64,000 bases of DNA, from positions 84,740 through 148,739 of the forward strand of contig MABD01000030.1 of the NCBI GenBank assembly GCA_002162955.1, read 5' to 3'. Within the stretch, counting starts at the first letter, position 1, and each line of letters opens with the position of its first letter. A program made the translations under genes and the position numbers. Positions 9,375-17,515 of the stretch are shown here, one piece after another. The notes beneath the pieces were generated by a model that saw nothing but the letters and a program-made list of their open reading frames with translations, did no database searches and was not told the DNA's origin. This DNA is from Gammaproteobacteria bacterium 45_16_T64. GTDB taxonomy: Bacteria > Pseudomonadota > Gammaproteobacteria > Pseudomonadales > Ketobacteraceae.

Positions 9375-10025
9375 ATGAAAACAACAGTTGCCGTTATTGA
9401 TTATGGCATGGGTAATCTCCACTCTGCGTCGAAAGCATTAGAGCATGTGGCTCCAGATGCAACCGTCGTAGTGACCGCGGATTCCGATACTATCCTTGCA
9501 GCAGATCGAGTTGTATTTCCCGGCGTAGGTGCAATTAGAGACTGTGTTGGCGAAATTAGGCGTTTAGGGTTAGACCAGGTAGTGGCGGAAGCGATTCAGC
9601 AGAAGCCTTTCTTGGCGATCTGTGTCGGAATGCAAAGCATGATGTCTCATAGCGAAGAAAACGACGGTGTCGATTGCTTGGATATGTTTGATGGCAATGT
9701 GTCTTTTTTCGGTGAAGCGTTGACTGATACCAATGGACAGCTATTAAAAGTGCCCCATATGGGATGGAATCAGGTTTCTCAAGTGCAAGCGAAGCACCCT
9801 TTGTGGAAGGGCATTGATGACAATTCCCGGTTCTACTTTGTACACAGCTATTATGTGTCAGTGAAAGATCCGACTCTAGTGGCGGGCCAATGTGAATATG
9901 GGTTTCCATTTACTTCGGTGATTGCCAAGGACAATATCTTTGCAGTGCAATTTCACCCAGAGAAGAGTCAACATGCAGGCCTTAAGTTGCTAGGCAATTT
10001 TATGAACTGGGACGGTCAGAGCTAA
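9375..10025 (+). CDS. hisH: Imidazole glycerol phosphate synthase, glutaminase subunit HisH
   Basis: HisH hydrolyses glutamine and channels ammonia to HisF. The 216-residue class I glutamine amidotransferase has the oxyanion region GVGAIRDC, the nucleophile motif AICVGMQ with catalytic Cys, and the FYFVHSYY and VQFHPEKSQ segments with catalytic His and Glu. The spacing to hisB is five bases. It is followed directly by hisF. In the standard order hisB-hisH-hisA-hisF the missing hisA would lie between them. Confidence 0.97.
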   Translation: MKTTVAVIDYGMGNLHSASKALEHVAPDATVVVTADSDTILAADRVVFPGVGAIRDCVGEIRRLGLDQVVAEAIQQKPFLAICVGMQSMMSHSEENDGVDCLDMFDGNVSFFGEALTDTNGQLLKVPHMGWNQVSQVQAKHPLWKGIDDNSRFYFVHSYYVSVKDPTLVAGQCEYGFPFTSVIAKDNIFAVQFHPEKSQHAGLKLLGNFMNWDGQS

Positions 10026-10062
10026 TCTGCTCCGTGACATTGATCAATTAAGGTTTAGGATA

Positions 10063-10836
10063 ATGGGTTTAGCAAAGCGAATCATACCCTGTTTAGATGT
10101 TGATAATGGACGAGTAGTAAAAGGCGTTCAGTTTGTGGATATTCGAGATGCAGGTGATCCGGTTGAAATTGCACGTCGTTACGATGAGCAGGGTGCCGAT
10201 GAAATTACGTTTCTTGATATTACCGCTACTCATGAGGGCCGGGCTACCACCGTTAAGACAGTGGAAAAAATGGCATCGGAAGTCTTTATTCCGCTTACAG
10301 TGGGGGGTGGCATTAGAGAGCTAGAAGATATTCGTCGTATGCTGAATGCTGGTGCGGATAAAATAGCGATAAACTCCGCTGCGGTATTTAATCCTGAGTT
10401 CGTCGGTGAGGCTGCGGCGAAGTTTGGCTCCCAGTGTATCGTTGTTGCCATTGATGCAAAGTGCGTTAGCGCAGAAGGTGAGGTGCCGCGTTGGGAGATA
10501 TTTACTCACGGTGGTCGTAAGCCGACGGGTATTGATGCCGTTGAATGGGCAAAAAAAATGGTCGCTTATGGAGCGGGGGAAATCCTGCTGACCAGTATGG
10601 ATCGAGATGGAACCAAGAATGGCTTTGATTTAGACGTGACGTCTGCAATTAGCGAGTCGGTACATGTACCAATTATTGCCTCGGGTGGTGTGGGCAATTT
10701 GCAGCATCTCGCGGACGGTGTGACTAAGGGTAAGGCAGATGCTGTGCTGGCCGCGAGTATTTTTCACTTTGGTGAATATACCGTGCAAGAAGCTAAGCAG
10801 TTTATGGCGGGGCAGGGAATTGAAATGCGCTTGTAG
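10063..10836 (+). CDS. hisF: Imidazole glycerol phosphate synthase, cyclase subunit HisF
   Basis: A 257-residue (beta-alpha)8 barrel that joins ammonia from HisH to PRFAR to give imidazole glycerol phosphate and AICAR. It is HisF rather than its paralogue HisA, as shown by [19 protein letters not shown] with the catalytic Asp, by [15 protein letters not shown] and [15 protein letters not shown] with the second catalytic Asp, and by [12 protein letters not shown]. Only 37 bases separate it from hisH, leaving no room for hisA. A 20-bp perfect-stem terminator closes the operon. Confidence 0.97.
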   Translation: MGLAKRIIPCLDVDNGRVVKGVQFVDIRDAGDPVEIARRYDEQGADEITFLDITATHEGRATTVKTVEKMASEVFIPLTVGGGIRELEDIRRMLNAGADKIAINSAAVFNPEFVGEAAAKFGSQCIVVAIDAKCVSAEGEVPRWEIFTHGGRKPTGIDAVEWAKKMVAYGAGEILLTSMDRDGTKNGFDLDVTSAISESVHVPIIASGGVGNLQHLADGVTKGKADAVLAASIFHFGEYTVQEAKQFMAGQGIEMRL

Positions 10837-10870
10837 GTTTCCGTGCTAGCCAAATAGTGATCTCGAGGCT

Positions 10871-10919
10871 AACAATAAAGGCTTAATAACGTTGATGTTA
10901 TTAAGCCTTTATTGTTTTT
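10871..10919 (+). terminator. Strong Rho-independent terminator of hisBHF
   Basis: A perfect 20-bp stem (10871-10890 with 10897-10916) closes a six-base loop GTTGAT. The last two stem bases and the next three form TTTTT. It lies 35 bases after the hisF stop. Confidence 0.85.
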
Positions 10920-10959
10920 GACTTACAGGGATGTGTTATCAATAAATGGGAGTATTAGG

Positions 10960-11463
10960 ATGATATTGGCCGTTGATGTGGATTATAAGGGGAATGAGGC
11001 TTGCATCGCAGGTGTTGCTTTTTCTTCATGGAGTGATAGTGAGGCGATGTCAGTTTATGCATCTACGTTGTCTGGCATAGAGGAATACGTACCGGGCTAT
11101 TTCTATCGCAGAGAACTGCCTTGTATTCTGGCATTGCTTAGAGAGCATGAATTGACACCCGATGTGATCGTTGTTGATGGATTTGTGTATCTTGATGGAT
11201 ATGAGGAGGCTGGACTGGGAAAACGGCTTTATGACGAACTAAATGGCAGTGTCGACATAGTGGGGGTCGCTAAGAAGCCGTTCAAAGGAATATCTACTGA
11301 GTATGAATTGTTTCGGGGAGACAGTAAAAAGCCGCTATACGTTACTTCCGAAGGTATTCCCGTAGATCACGCCAAGGCCTCTATTTTGTCAATGCATGGG
11401 AAGTATCGAGAACCTACATTGCTGAAATATGCGGATCGTGTCTGCCGTTCATGGGTATGTTAG
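10960..11463 (+). CDS. Short, divergent endonuclease V family protein
   Basis: The 167-residue product shows the core of endonuclease V (deoxyinosine 3' endonuclease). AVDVDYKGN carries the first acidic residue, YVPGYFYRRELP corresponds to the wedge and catalytic-Glu motif, DVIVVDG carries the next catalytic Asp, and GVAKKPF matches the conserved GVAKK. It is about 40-60 residues shorter than standard Nfi because the N-terminal helix is absent, and the usual DGHGxxHPR segment is replaced by DGFVYLDGYEE. Activity is therefore uncertain. The start at 10960 (GGGAG seven bases upstream) is preferred over an upstream TTG lying in the terminator. It converges on the solute-binding protein gene. Confidence 0.75.
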   Translation: MILAVDVDYKGNEACIAGVAFSSWSDSEAMSVYASTLSGIEEYVPGYFYRRELPCILALLREHELTPDVIVVDGFVYLDGYEEAGLGKRLYDELNGSVDIVGVAKKPFKGISTEYELFRGDSKKPLYVTSEGIPVDHAKASILSMHGKYREPTLLKYADRVCRSWVC

Positions 11464-11479
11464 TGACGGTACGCACGCG

Positions 11480-12283
11480 TCACTCCAAATATTTGCTAAT
11501 TATTTTTTGATGGGACCCATTTGTTTGCAATGTTAAAAGGCTCTTGTTAAATCTTTCGACTAATTCCGGGGTCGTAGTCTTTTTACTAAAAAGCAAATGG
11601 GTAGTACTAGAGAATACATGCATTGGGTGAATTTCAATCTCGTTCAGATCGTTGGTTTCACGTAAATATTGTCTGCCGGCAACCCTGTTAGCAAGGTATC
11701 CGTCTATATATTTGGCTATTAACTTTCGTGGATTTTGTGAATCCATAGTTACAAACTGAAAGTTGTTTTTTGTTTTTGGATCGTCGGATAATTTTTTGAT
11801 TTCTTTGCCGAGGTAGGCTCCTCGGAGCATACCGATTCGTATGTTGGTGTTTTCTAATAGCGTAGTGATGCTAGTATATGGATATTTGTCAACTTCCTCT
11901 TTAAGCATAAATAGGCTGATTTCATCTTTGCGGTAGGACTGTGAAGTATAGCTCCATTGTTTTCGGTCCTCTGTCACTGTGGCGCCTGCAGCTAAATCTA
12001 TGTGACCATTTTTAATCGATACAAGCAGTCGCTTCCAAGGCATTTCTTGATACTCCAGAACACAACCCATGTGTTTTACCGTTGAACTTACTAATTCGAC
12101 ATCCAATCCAATGAGTGTGCCATTATGATCTATATATTGGTAAGGGGCCCAAGGGTCCCATCCAATTGTCAGGTGACAGGGTTGGTCTGCAGCAGCAAGC
12201 GGAACGATGGCGGTATATAAAAGCGAAAGTAAAAGCACTGTCAAAAAACGAAGTCTAGCGTTATATGCTTGATGTTTTTTCAT
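11480..12283 (-). CDS. Periplasmic solute-binding protein, family 3
   Basis: 267 residues with an N-terminal signal peptide (basic MKKHQAYNARLRF, hydrophobic LTVLLLSLLYTAIVPLA, cleavage near AAADQ). The mature protein has the family-3 pattern: IGWDPWAPYQYIDHNGTLIGLDVELV, DLAAGATVTEDRKQ, RIGMLRGAYLG, and the closing FNKSLLTLQTNGSHQKI. The family binds polar amino acids or similar ligands for ABC import or sensing. No permease or ATPase gene is adjacent, so it may act as an orphan receptor. The ligand cannot be assigned. Solute-binding protein genes near hisF are also known in Pseudomonas. Its stop codon lies within a 7-bp inverted repeat shared with the end of the endonuclease V gene. Confidence 0.85.
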   Translation of the reverse strand: MKKHQAYNARLRFLTVLLLSLLYTAIVPLAAADQPCHLTIGWDPWAPYQYIDHNGTLIGLDVELVSSTVKHMGCVLEYQEMPWKRLLVSIKNGHIDLAAGATVTEDRKQWSYTSQSYRKDEISLFMLKEEVDKYPYTSITTLLENTNIRIGMLRGAYLGKEIKKLSDDPKTKNNFQFVTMDSQNPRKLIAKYIDGYLANRVAGRQYLRETNDLNEIEIHPMHVFSSTTHLLFSKKTTTPELVERFNKSLLTLQTNGSHQKIISKYLE

Positions 12284-12394
12284 GCGCGTTCTACAGCTGA
12301 CCTCTCGGCTCTAGGTGGGGGCGTGAAATAGTAAGGCTATTATCCCTTCAATGCTTTGGTAGCAGGCATACTAATTGCAAAAAGCCGATGCGAA

Positions 12395-14758
12395 TTAGCT
12401 TTCCATTTGCATTTGCGCGACAACCGATTCCAATGCGTTGTCAAAAATATTTCCTGGCTCTATTCTCTTGGCTTTGCCATGCAAAATATCCAACGCAAGC
12501 TCGGCTTTGGATTTTTCTAGAATGTCTTCACCGTCACTGTCCTTAAATGTATACCGCCCCAATACAATAGACTTTTTATTGAGCTTGTACTGTTTTGGAG
12601 GAATGCTCTCATCTGTAGAATGGAACTCAAAAATTGTATCCAGTGGTAGGCGATTGATTTGTTTAAAGACGATATCAAGTTCTTGAGTACTGCTGAGGCT
12701 GTTTTCCGTTTGCAGATCCTGAATAAGATTCGAATCTGACGTATTAACGCTATCCCAGTCAACCTCTTCTTCAGCAGGTTTGTCGAGGTCAAATGGACTG
12801 ATTGAGTCAAAGCGAGAGAAAAGCCCAGCTTCAGTATCAATTATTTCTACAGGGGACTCCATTTCAACCGCGTCAAACTCTGCATTGTGTTCTGATTCAG
12901 TCTCGTTCAGTATGCGACCTTTTAGGCATAAGAACATATCCAAAGAATCACCATGACTTTCTTCTATGCTTTGACCGTCGATGCCTCTGATAATCTGCAG
13001 GTGCATCTGAATCATTTGTTCCTGCAGTGCGTCACGAATGTCTGGATTCAGTCCATATTGATCGAATAGGTGCCGAGTACCTTGGATGATTTTGGGTAAG
13101 CGACGGAGTATCTCTCGTTTGCCGGAGTCATCTGAACTTACTTGTGTGCTCCATAGGGTTGAGCTGTATATCTCTGTTGCGGAATTCCATTCGTCGCTAT
13201 CTATGCCTTTTCTCACTAATACCCTGGCGAGAATTGCACCCCATACTGTCTTTAGCAGTTTGTGGAAGTTTAGCTCTGTGTTTAGAAGCGCTTGCTGCGA
13301 TTCTAGGAAGTCTTGAATGGCGGAGCTCTTTACGGCGTTCTTGTATTCTTCGTTGTCGTAGCTGCCATCTGACCACTTAATGGAATAAATGGATTCTTCT
13401 ATATATTCCTCAAGTTGCTCACTATGTTGCTCAAAGGTGGAGATGTCACCATTGAATTCTTGTAATAGGGATGAAACAGAATCTCGCAGTTCGTAATAGC
13501 CTTCTTCAGCAGAGTCCGATACGCGAACGCCAAGCTTACCTAGCGTGTTGATGTATTTGCGGACAGGGTGATCGGCGGATTGAAACATCTTGCTGTCGGT
13601 GAGTGCAACTTGCATTACAGATGCTTGGATACGTGATACTTGGCAGACCACATCGTCAATTAACCCGTTGTTTTGGCCTAGGTCTTCGAATAAGTGGCTA
13701 ACCAGGTTGAGAATATTCTCACTCACCTTATCAATAACGGTTAGGATGCCTTCATCGGTGAGATTTTTTAAGGATTCTTTTAATACACTGCGCACGTCCA
13801 GGGATTCTGATTCGAATCCCGATTCTACTCGGGCTTTCTCTGATAGCGAGCGTAGCAATTTGGCGATGTCATCGCTCGATGCGGTGTGTATTTCAGTGTC
13901 AGGGCTCAGTTGGCTAAAATCGATATCAGAGAAGCCGGTAAATGATCCTTCGGTGTTACCTGCTAGATTCGCGGGTACATCCCAATTCTTGATCAAACCG
14001 CTAACGTCAATATTTGTGCCTGGCGGCAACGTGTGGCCTTTGGGAAGTTCTTCAGCCTGTGGTTGTGGAAGGCTATTTTCTAGGGCTTCTTGCGCTTCCT
14101 CCTCATCTTTCTTTTTCTGTCGTAGACTTTTCGATAGTGCTTCAAGAGGAGATATTAACTCGTCGTAAAACCCGCTGAGTATGCTGAAAAAAGCGGCCCC
14201 GGTGAACCGATAGGTGATACGTGCGACTTGTTTGTCGGTTAGAAACTCATCGAGGCTATTTTGTAACAGTAGGGCGAGAAAACCAGGTCGGATACAATCG
14301 AGCATGCTAGAGGTTTCTTCGCAACTGATATCGCCGAGGGCGTTCCAACCAGAACTTGCTAAGCAATGTTCAAAATTGTTTTCAGATACAGAGAAACTGC
14401 TTTCGAGTGTTAGCTGATATTCTAGCTCACTGTCGGTGACGAGGCTGAGGTGATCGGTATGGAAGTTCAGCGCTTGCTCAATTTGAAGAGAAGGGTTGGT
14501 CTCTGAATGAGTGAGTGCCTTTGAATACTGATTATTAAAGTGTTGGAGAATATTGGACTGATGGTTGTCTAGTTCTTGGATGACGCTTTTGTAAGCTGTG
14601 TGGTCTACATAGTTCTCTGTTTTTTCCGCGGTAGCAGCAATTGCCTTGGCTTGTTTTTTAAAGCTGTCACTGAAGAACGCAGGGATTCCGCTGATCAATA
14701 TATGGAGATTATTTTCTGTTGATTCTTTATGTCGCATATTTGCTGTACTGCCGACCAT
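12395..14758 (-). CDS. DUF1631 family protein of unknown function
   Basis: A 787-residue, acidic, mainly helical cytoplasmic protein without signal peptide or membrane segments. The C-terminal half fits DUF1631: LARVLVRKGIDSDEWNSA, then STLWSTQVSS, LRRLPKIIQGTRHLF, and a final beta-rich module (DTIFEFHSTDE...KQYKLNKKSIVLG) resembling the C-terminal ligand-binding-like region of these proteins. The middle has a Pro/Glu-rich linker (residues about 210-250). ATG 14758 is preferred over GTG 14767 because AGG stands nine bases before it. The leader carries interleaved inverted repeats that would trap this ribosome-binding site. The family's function is not established. Confidence 0.8.
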   Translation of the reverse strand: MVGSTANMRHKESTENNLHILISGIPAFFSDSFKKQAKAIAATAEKTENYVDHTAYKSVIQELDNHQSNILQHFNNQYSKALTHSETNPSLQIEQALNFHTDHLSLVTDSELEYQLTLESSFSVSENNFEHCLASSGWNALGDISCEETSSMLDCIRPGFLALLLQNSLDEFLTDKQVARITYRFTGAAFFSILSGFYDELISPLEALSKSLRQKKKDEEEAQEALENSLPQPQAEELPKGHTLPPGTNIDVSGLIKNWDVPANLAGNTEGSFTGFSDIDFSQLSPDTEIHTASSDDIAKLLRSLSEKARVESGFESESLDVRSVLKESLKNLTDEGILTVIDKVSENILNLVSHLFEDLGQNNGLIDDVVCQVSRIQASVMQVALTDSKMFQSADHPVRKYINTLGKLGVRVSDSAEEGYYELRDSVSSLLQEFNGDISTFEQHSEQLEEYIEESIYSIKWSDGSYDNEEYKNAVKSSAIQDFLESQQALLNTELNFHKLLKTVWGAILARVLVRKGIDSDEWNSATEIYSSTLWSTQVSSDDSGKREILRRLPKIIQGTRHLFDQYGLNPDIRDALQEQMIQMHLQIIRGIDGQSIEESHGDSLDMFLCLKGRILNETESEHNAEFDAVEMESPVEIIDTEAGLFSRFDSISPFDLDKPAEEEVDWDSVNTSDSNLIQDLQTENSLSSTQELDIVFKQINRLPLDTIFEFHSTDESIPPKQYKLNKKSIVLGRYTFKDSDGEDILEKSKAELALDILHGKAKRIEPGNIFDNALESVVAQMQMES

Positions 14759-14762
14759 TCTT

Positions 14763-14904
14763 TGCACCTATAAACAACCTAGTCTATTTCTAAAACACTG
14801 TCGAGAGTGAGAACTCTATCACGATTAGGTTTTTCTCAAAAAAGACCCAATTCGAATAAGTATCAAGCGTTTATAGGTGCAGGGAATAACGCACTCGACA
14901 GTGT
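14763..14904 (-). promoter_or_regulatory. Leader with two interleaved perfect inverted repeats upstream of the DUF1631 gene
   Basis: Repeat A: 14763-14775 (TGCACCTATAAAC) pairs perfectly with 14869-14881 over 13 bp. Repeat B: 14795-14805 (ACACTGTCGAG) pairs perfectly with 14894-14904 over 11 bp. Along the strand the order is A, B, A', B', so both helices together would be a pseudoknot in RNA; a simple nested hairpin is excluded. In the minus-strand transcript the 3' arm of A contains the AGG ribosome-binding site for ATG 14758. No promoter was confidently located, so whether the whole element is transcribed is unknown. A pair of DNA operator sites is the alternative reading. Confidence 0.6.
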
Positions 14905-15018
14905 AACCGTAGGTGATGGAGTGTAAGGCATTGTTGCTATTGAGGGTGGGGAATGGGGCTGGCTTACTCGTTGGTTACAGTTAGTGACCGTGGGGGAGTA
15001 TCGTGTTGCAAAAAGGCA

Positions 15019-15909
15019 CTAATGGTCGAAGCGGAAGCGGGTTCGTAAGGGGGCGGGTAATGAGGCGACAAGGTGAACTAAGCGATCAGGCGATAATTGG
15101 GGGGATTTGGATGCCCATTTACTCTCAACTAGCTCTGATACACTAACAAGCTTAACCTTGGTGGGGTCCAGTGTGGGTAAGCGGGTAGAAAGGTAATCAA
15201 TGGTTGCTGGGTGGGGGTGGGCAATGCCGATGGCGTAGCCGTTGGATTTTGCTTTCGATAGCAATAATTGGAAAGCCTTGTGTATCTCTTGCTCTGATGG
15301 TTTGTTGTCTAGGAAAACATCTCTGCGAAGGTTGGGGATCTTGTGTTCGGTCGCTACTTTTCCTGCAATGGTGTTTGGGTTTGTAACGCTATCGATAAAA
15401 AACAGATCCTGTGATGCGACCTCCTCCATTATCCATTCCATCGCTTTTCTATCGGTGGTAAGTAAGCTGCCCATGTGGTTGTTGAACCCTGAGACATGGG
15501 GTACAGCGGCTAACGAGTTGTTTACTAAGTCTTTTAACTCATATTTACTCTGGTTAACGGTGAGTCCGCCAGTATCGAGTTTTTTTCGAACAGTCGCTTC
15601 CATCGGCAAATGTAACAGGACTTCCTTTTGCTCGTTATTTGCTAATGTGGCGAGCTTATGGGCAAAAGGAGTGAAAGGAATGACGGCATAGGTGAGTGCG
15701 CCAGGAACCTTGATTATGTGCTCTCCAGCTGGGCGGTTATAGCCTATATCGTCAATAATAATGGCGATTTTGACTGGTTGGCTTGTGGTGGATGAGGCTT
15801 CTGGGAACGCAGTTGATGGCAGCAACACTAATAGCAGCATCAAACAGGCTGTCGCTGCAGCCCGTTGGTAGTGTCGTATATTGTTGCCCCATACTGCGGG
15901 ATATTTCAT
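15019..15909 (-). CDS. Divergent polysaccharide deacetylase family protein
   Basis: 296 residues with a signal peptide (AAATACLMLLLVLLPSTAF). It belongs to the divergent polysaccharide deacetylase family, with the start motif IAIIIDDIGYNRPAGE, LTYAVIPFTPFA, VLLHLPMEA, NNHMGSLLT, LFFIDSVTNP, and YAIGIAHPHPATIDYL. The DD, H and HxH-type positions expected for metal binding are present. It would act on periplasmic or outer-surface polysaccharide; the substrate is unknown. It is the last gene of the minus-strand gpmI-envC-ctpA operon (24 bases after ctpA), the conserved arrangement in Pseudomonas and relatives. Confidence 0.9.
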   Translation of the reverse strand: MKYPAVWGNNIRHYQRAAATACLMLLLVLLPSTAFPEASSTTSQPVKIAIIIDDIGYNRPAGEHIIKVPGALTYAVIPFTPFAHKLATLANNEQKEVLLHLPMEATVRKKLDTGGLTVNQSKYELKDLVNNSLAAVPHVSGFNNHMGSLLTTDRKAMEWIMEEVASQDLFFIDSVTNPNTIAGKVATEHKIPNLRRDVFLDNKPSEQEIHKAFQLLLSKAKSNGYAIGIAHPHPATIDYLSTRLPTLDPTKVKLVSVSELVESKWASKSPQLSPDRLVHLVASLPAPLRTRFRFDH

Positions 15910-15933
15910 GATTATCGCCTAACTACTATTATG

Positions 15934-17352
15934 CTATTGGTTGTCGGACTCCGCTGTCGGCTCAGCCGTTGCCTTGGCTTTGGAGTCAATCGAGAAGTGC
16001 CCTACGACGTTAAGGGCTTTGAGTAAGTTTAACGCCTCATAGAGTTGGTAGTCTCTCTCCTGGAGCGTTTTTTGTTTGTTTTGTGATCTCTTTACGGATG
16101 CATCACCATATTTACCCGTATTTTCGAGGTGCCCAGTCAAATCAGCCTCTTTGAGGTATTCGTACTCACTGACCTTGGTAAGTTTTGCATTTTCTACAAT
16201 GATATCAGGCGTAATGCCCTGTGCTTGGATTGAGCGGCCGTTGGGTGTGTAATATCTCGCGGTGGTAAGTTTAATCGCACGACCATTGGTCAGAGGGCTA
16301 ACAGTTTGCACCGAGCCCTTACCAAAAGATTGTGTTCCCATAATGACGCCACGCTTGTGGTCCTGTAGTGCTCCTGCAACGATTTCACTGGCGGAAGCTG
16401 AGCCACCATTAATTAGGACAACGACAGGTGCACCGCGTAGCGCGTCTCCTGGTGTTGCTCTAAGCTCCATTTCCGAATTAGAGTTTTTGCCTTTGGTGTA
16501 TACCACTAGCCCTGTATCGAGAAATACGTCACTCACCTCTTTGGCTGCTTGTAATACCCCTCCTGGATTATTGCGAAGGTCCAGTACGAGACCTCGTAGA
16601 GCTTGATCTTCATTTTTGGCAACGAGCTTCTCGATGGCCTTACGTACGTTTAACCCTGTTGGGATCTGAAATTGGCTAACACGAACGTAACCATAGTGAG
16701 GCTCAATCTCACGACTACGAACGCTACGGGATTTAATAACCGCTCGCGTGACAGTGATTTCTTGGGCTCGGTCTTGGCCATCTCTGACTATGGTCAGTAT
16801 GATATCTGAACCGGGTTTGCCTCGCATCAGCTTAACGGCGTCGCCAAGAGTGAGTCCCTTAACCGGCGTGCTGTCGAGTTTTATGATGAGGTCACCTGCT
16901 TGCACGCCTGCATGTGCTGCGGGAGTATCATCAATTGGCGTGATGACCTTAACGAACCCATCCTCCATACCGACTTCAATACCTAATCCACCAAACTCGC
17001 CTGTGGTATTCACTTGCAGGTTTTCGTAGGCCTCAGGCTTCAGGTAGGCAGAGTGGGGGTCAAGTGCTGAAAGCATGCCTTGGATTGCATTCTCAAGAAG
17101 GTCCTTGTCATCGGTGTCTTCAACATAGGCCTTTTTGATGATATCGAATACTTCGGTAAAGGTACGAAGCTCGGTAAGGGGGAGCGGAGCTTTGTTCGCA
17201 TTGGCTTTGACGGCATCAACTTCAGCGGCAGACATGGGAGAGCTTTCTTCAGCCCAAGCATTGTGACTGGCTATGCTGCCAACGCATATCAGCGGGGCGA
17301 GTATAAGGGCGCGAATAGGTGTGGTGCGCAATGTTCTGCTAAATAAGTTCAT
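15934..17352 (-). CDS. ctpA: Carboxy-terminal processing protease, S41 family
   Basis: A 472-residue periplasmic serine protease. After a signal peptide (ALILAPLICVGSIASHNAWA) come an N-terminal helical region, a PDZ domain (FGGLGIEVGMEDGFV...AGVQAGDLIIKLDSTPV), and the S41 catalytic domain with LVLDLRNNPGG, the Ser in GGSASASEIVAGAL and the Lys in TQSFGKGSVQT (Ser-Lys dyad). Relatives cut peptidoglycan hydrolases or other envelope proteins at the C-terminus. The neighbours envC and the deacetylase support a cell-wall role. The 163-base gap from envC contains a long imperfect hairpin. Confidence 0.93.
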   Translation of the reverse strand: MNLFSRTLRTTPIRALILAPLICVGSIASHNAWAEESSPMSAAEVDAVKANANKAPLPLTELRTFTEVFDIIKKAYVEDTDDKDLLENAIQGMLSALDPHSAYLKPEAYENLQVNTTGEFGGLGIEVGMEDGFVKVITPIDDTPAAHAGVQAGDLIIKLDSTPVKGLTLGDAVKLMRGKPGSDIILTIVRDGQDRAQEITVTRAVIKSRSVRSREIEPHYGYVRVSQFQIPTGLNVRKAIEKLVAKNEDQALRGLVLDLRNNPGGVLQAAKEVSDVFLDTGLVVYTKGKNSNSEMELRATPGDALRGAPVVVLINGGSASASEIVAGALQDHKRGVIMGTQSFGKGSVQTVSPLTNGRAIKLTTARYYTPNGRSIQAQGITPDIIVENAKLTKVSEYEYLKEADLTGHLENTGKYGDASVKRSQNKQKTLQERDYQLYEALNLLKALNVVGHFSIDSKAKATAEPTAESDNQ

Positions 17353-17395
17353 CCAATCTTCCTGCTGAGGTATGTCTAGCGTATCCCTTGTGGGT

Positions 17396-17451
17396 ATTTT
17401 ATTAAGATTAGCTTGTTATTGGGCAGGAATAACATCATTTTTTAATAAAAT
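17396..17451. repeat. Two-part hairpin in the envC-ctpA gap
   Basis: Outer arms ATTTTATTAA (17396-17405) and TTAATAAAAT (17442-17451) enclose inner arms TGTTATT (17414-17420) and AATAACA (17428-17434), with loop GGGCAGG. Internal loops of eight and seven bases separate the two helices. There is no GC-rich stem or T-tail, so it is not a typical terminator. Confidence 0.55.
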
Positions 17452-17515
17452 GCAAAGTACTCAAGGTGTTACAGTAGGGTTCAGACCCGCGGGTAGCAGA
17501 AAGGTTGCCTGTTGA

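Noticed and set aside
11462-11484. AGTGACG / CGTCACT dyad at the convergent ends of the endonuclease V and solute-binding protein genes as a terminator
   Set aside because: Only 7 bp with a nine-base loop and no T-run on either strand.
13590-14168. A 192-codon plus-strand frame opposite the DUF1631 gene
   Set aside because: Ser/Cys/Arg-rich composition typical of an antisense shadow, no ribosome-binding site, and the minus frame fits a known domain.
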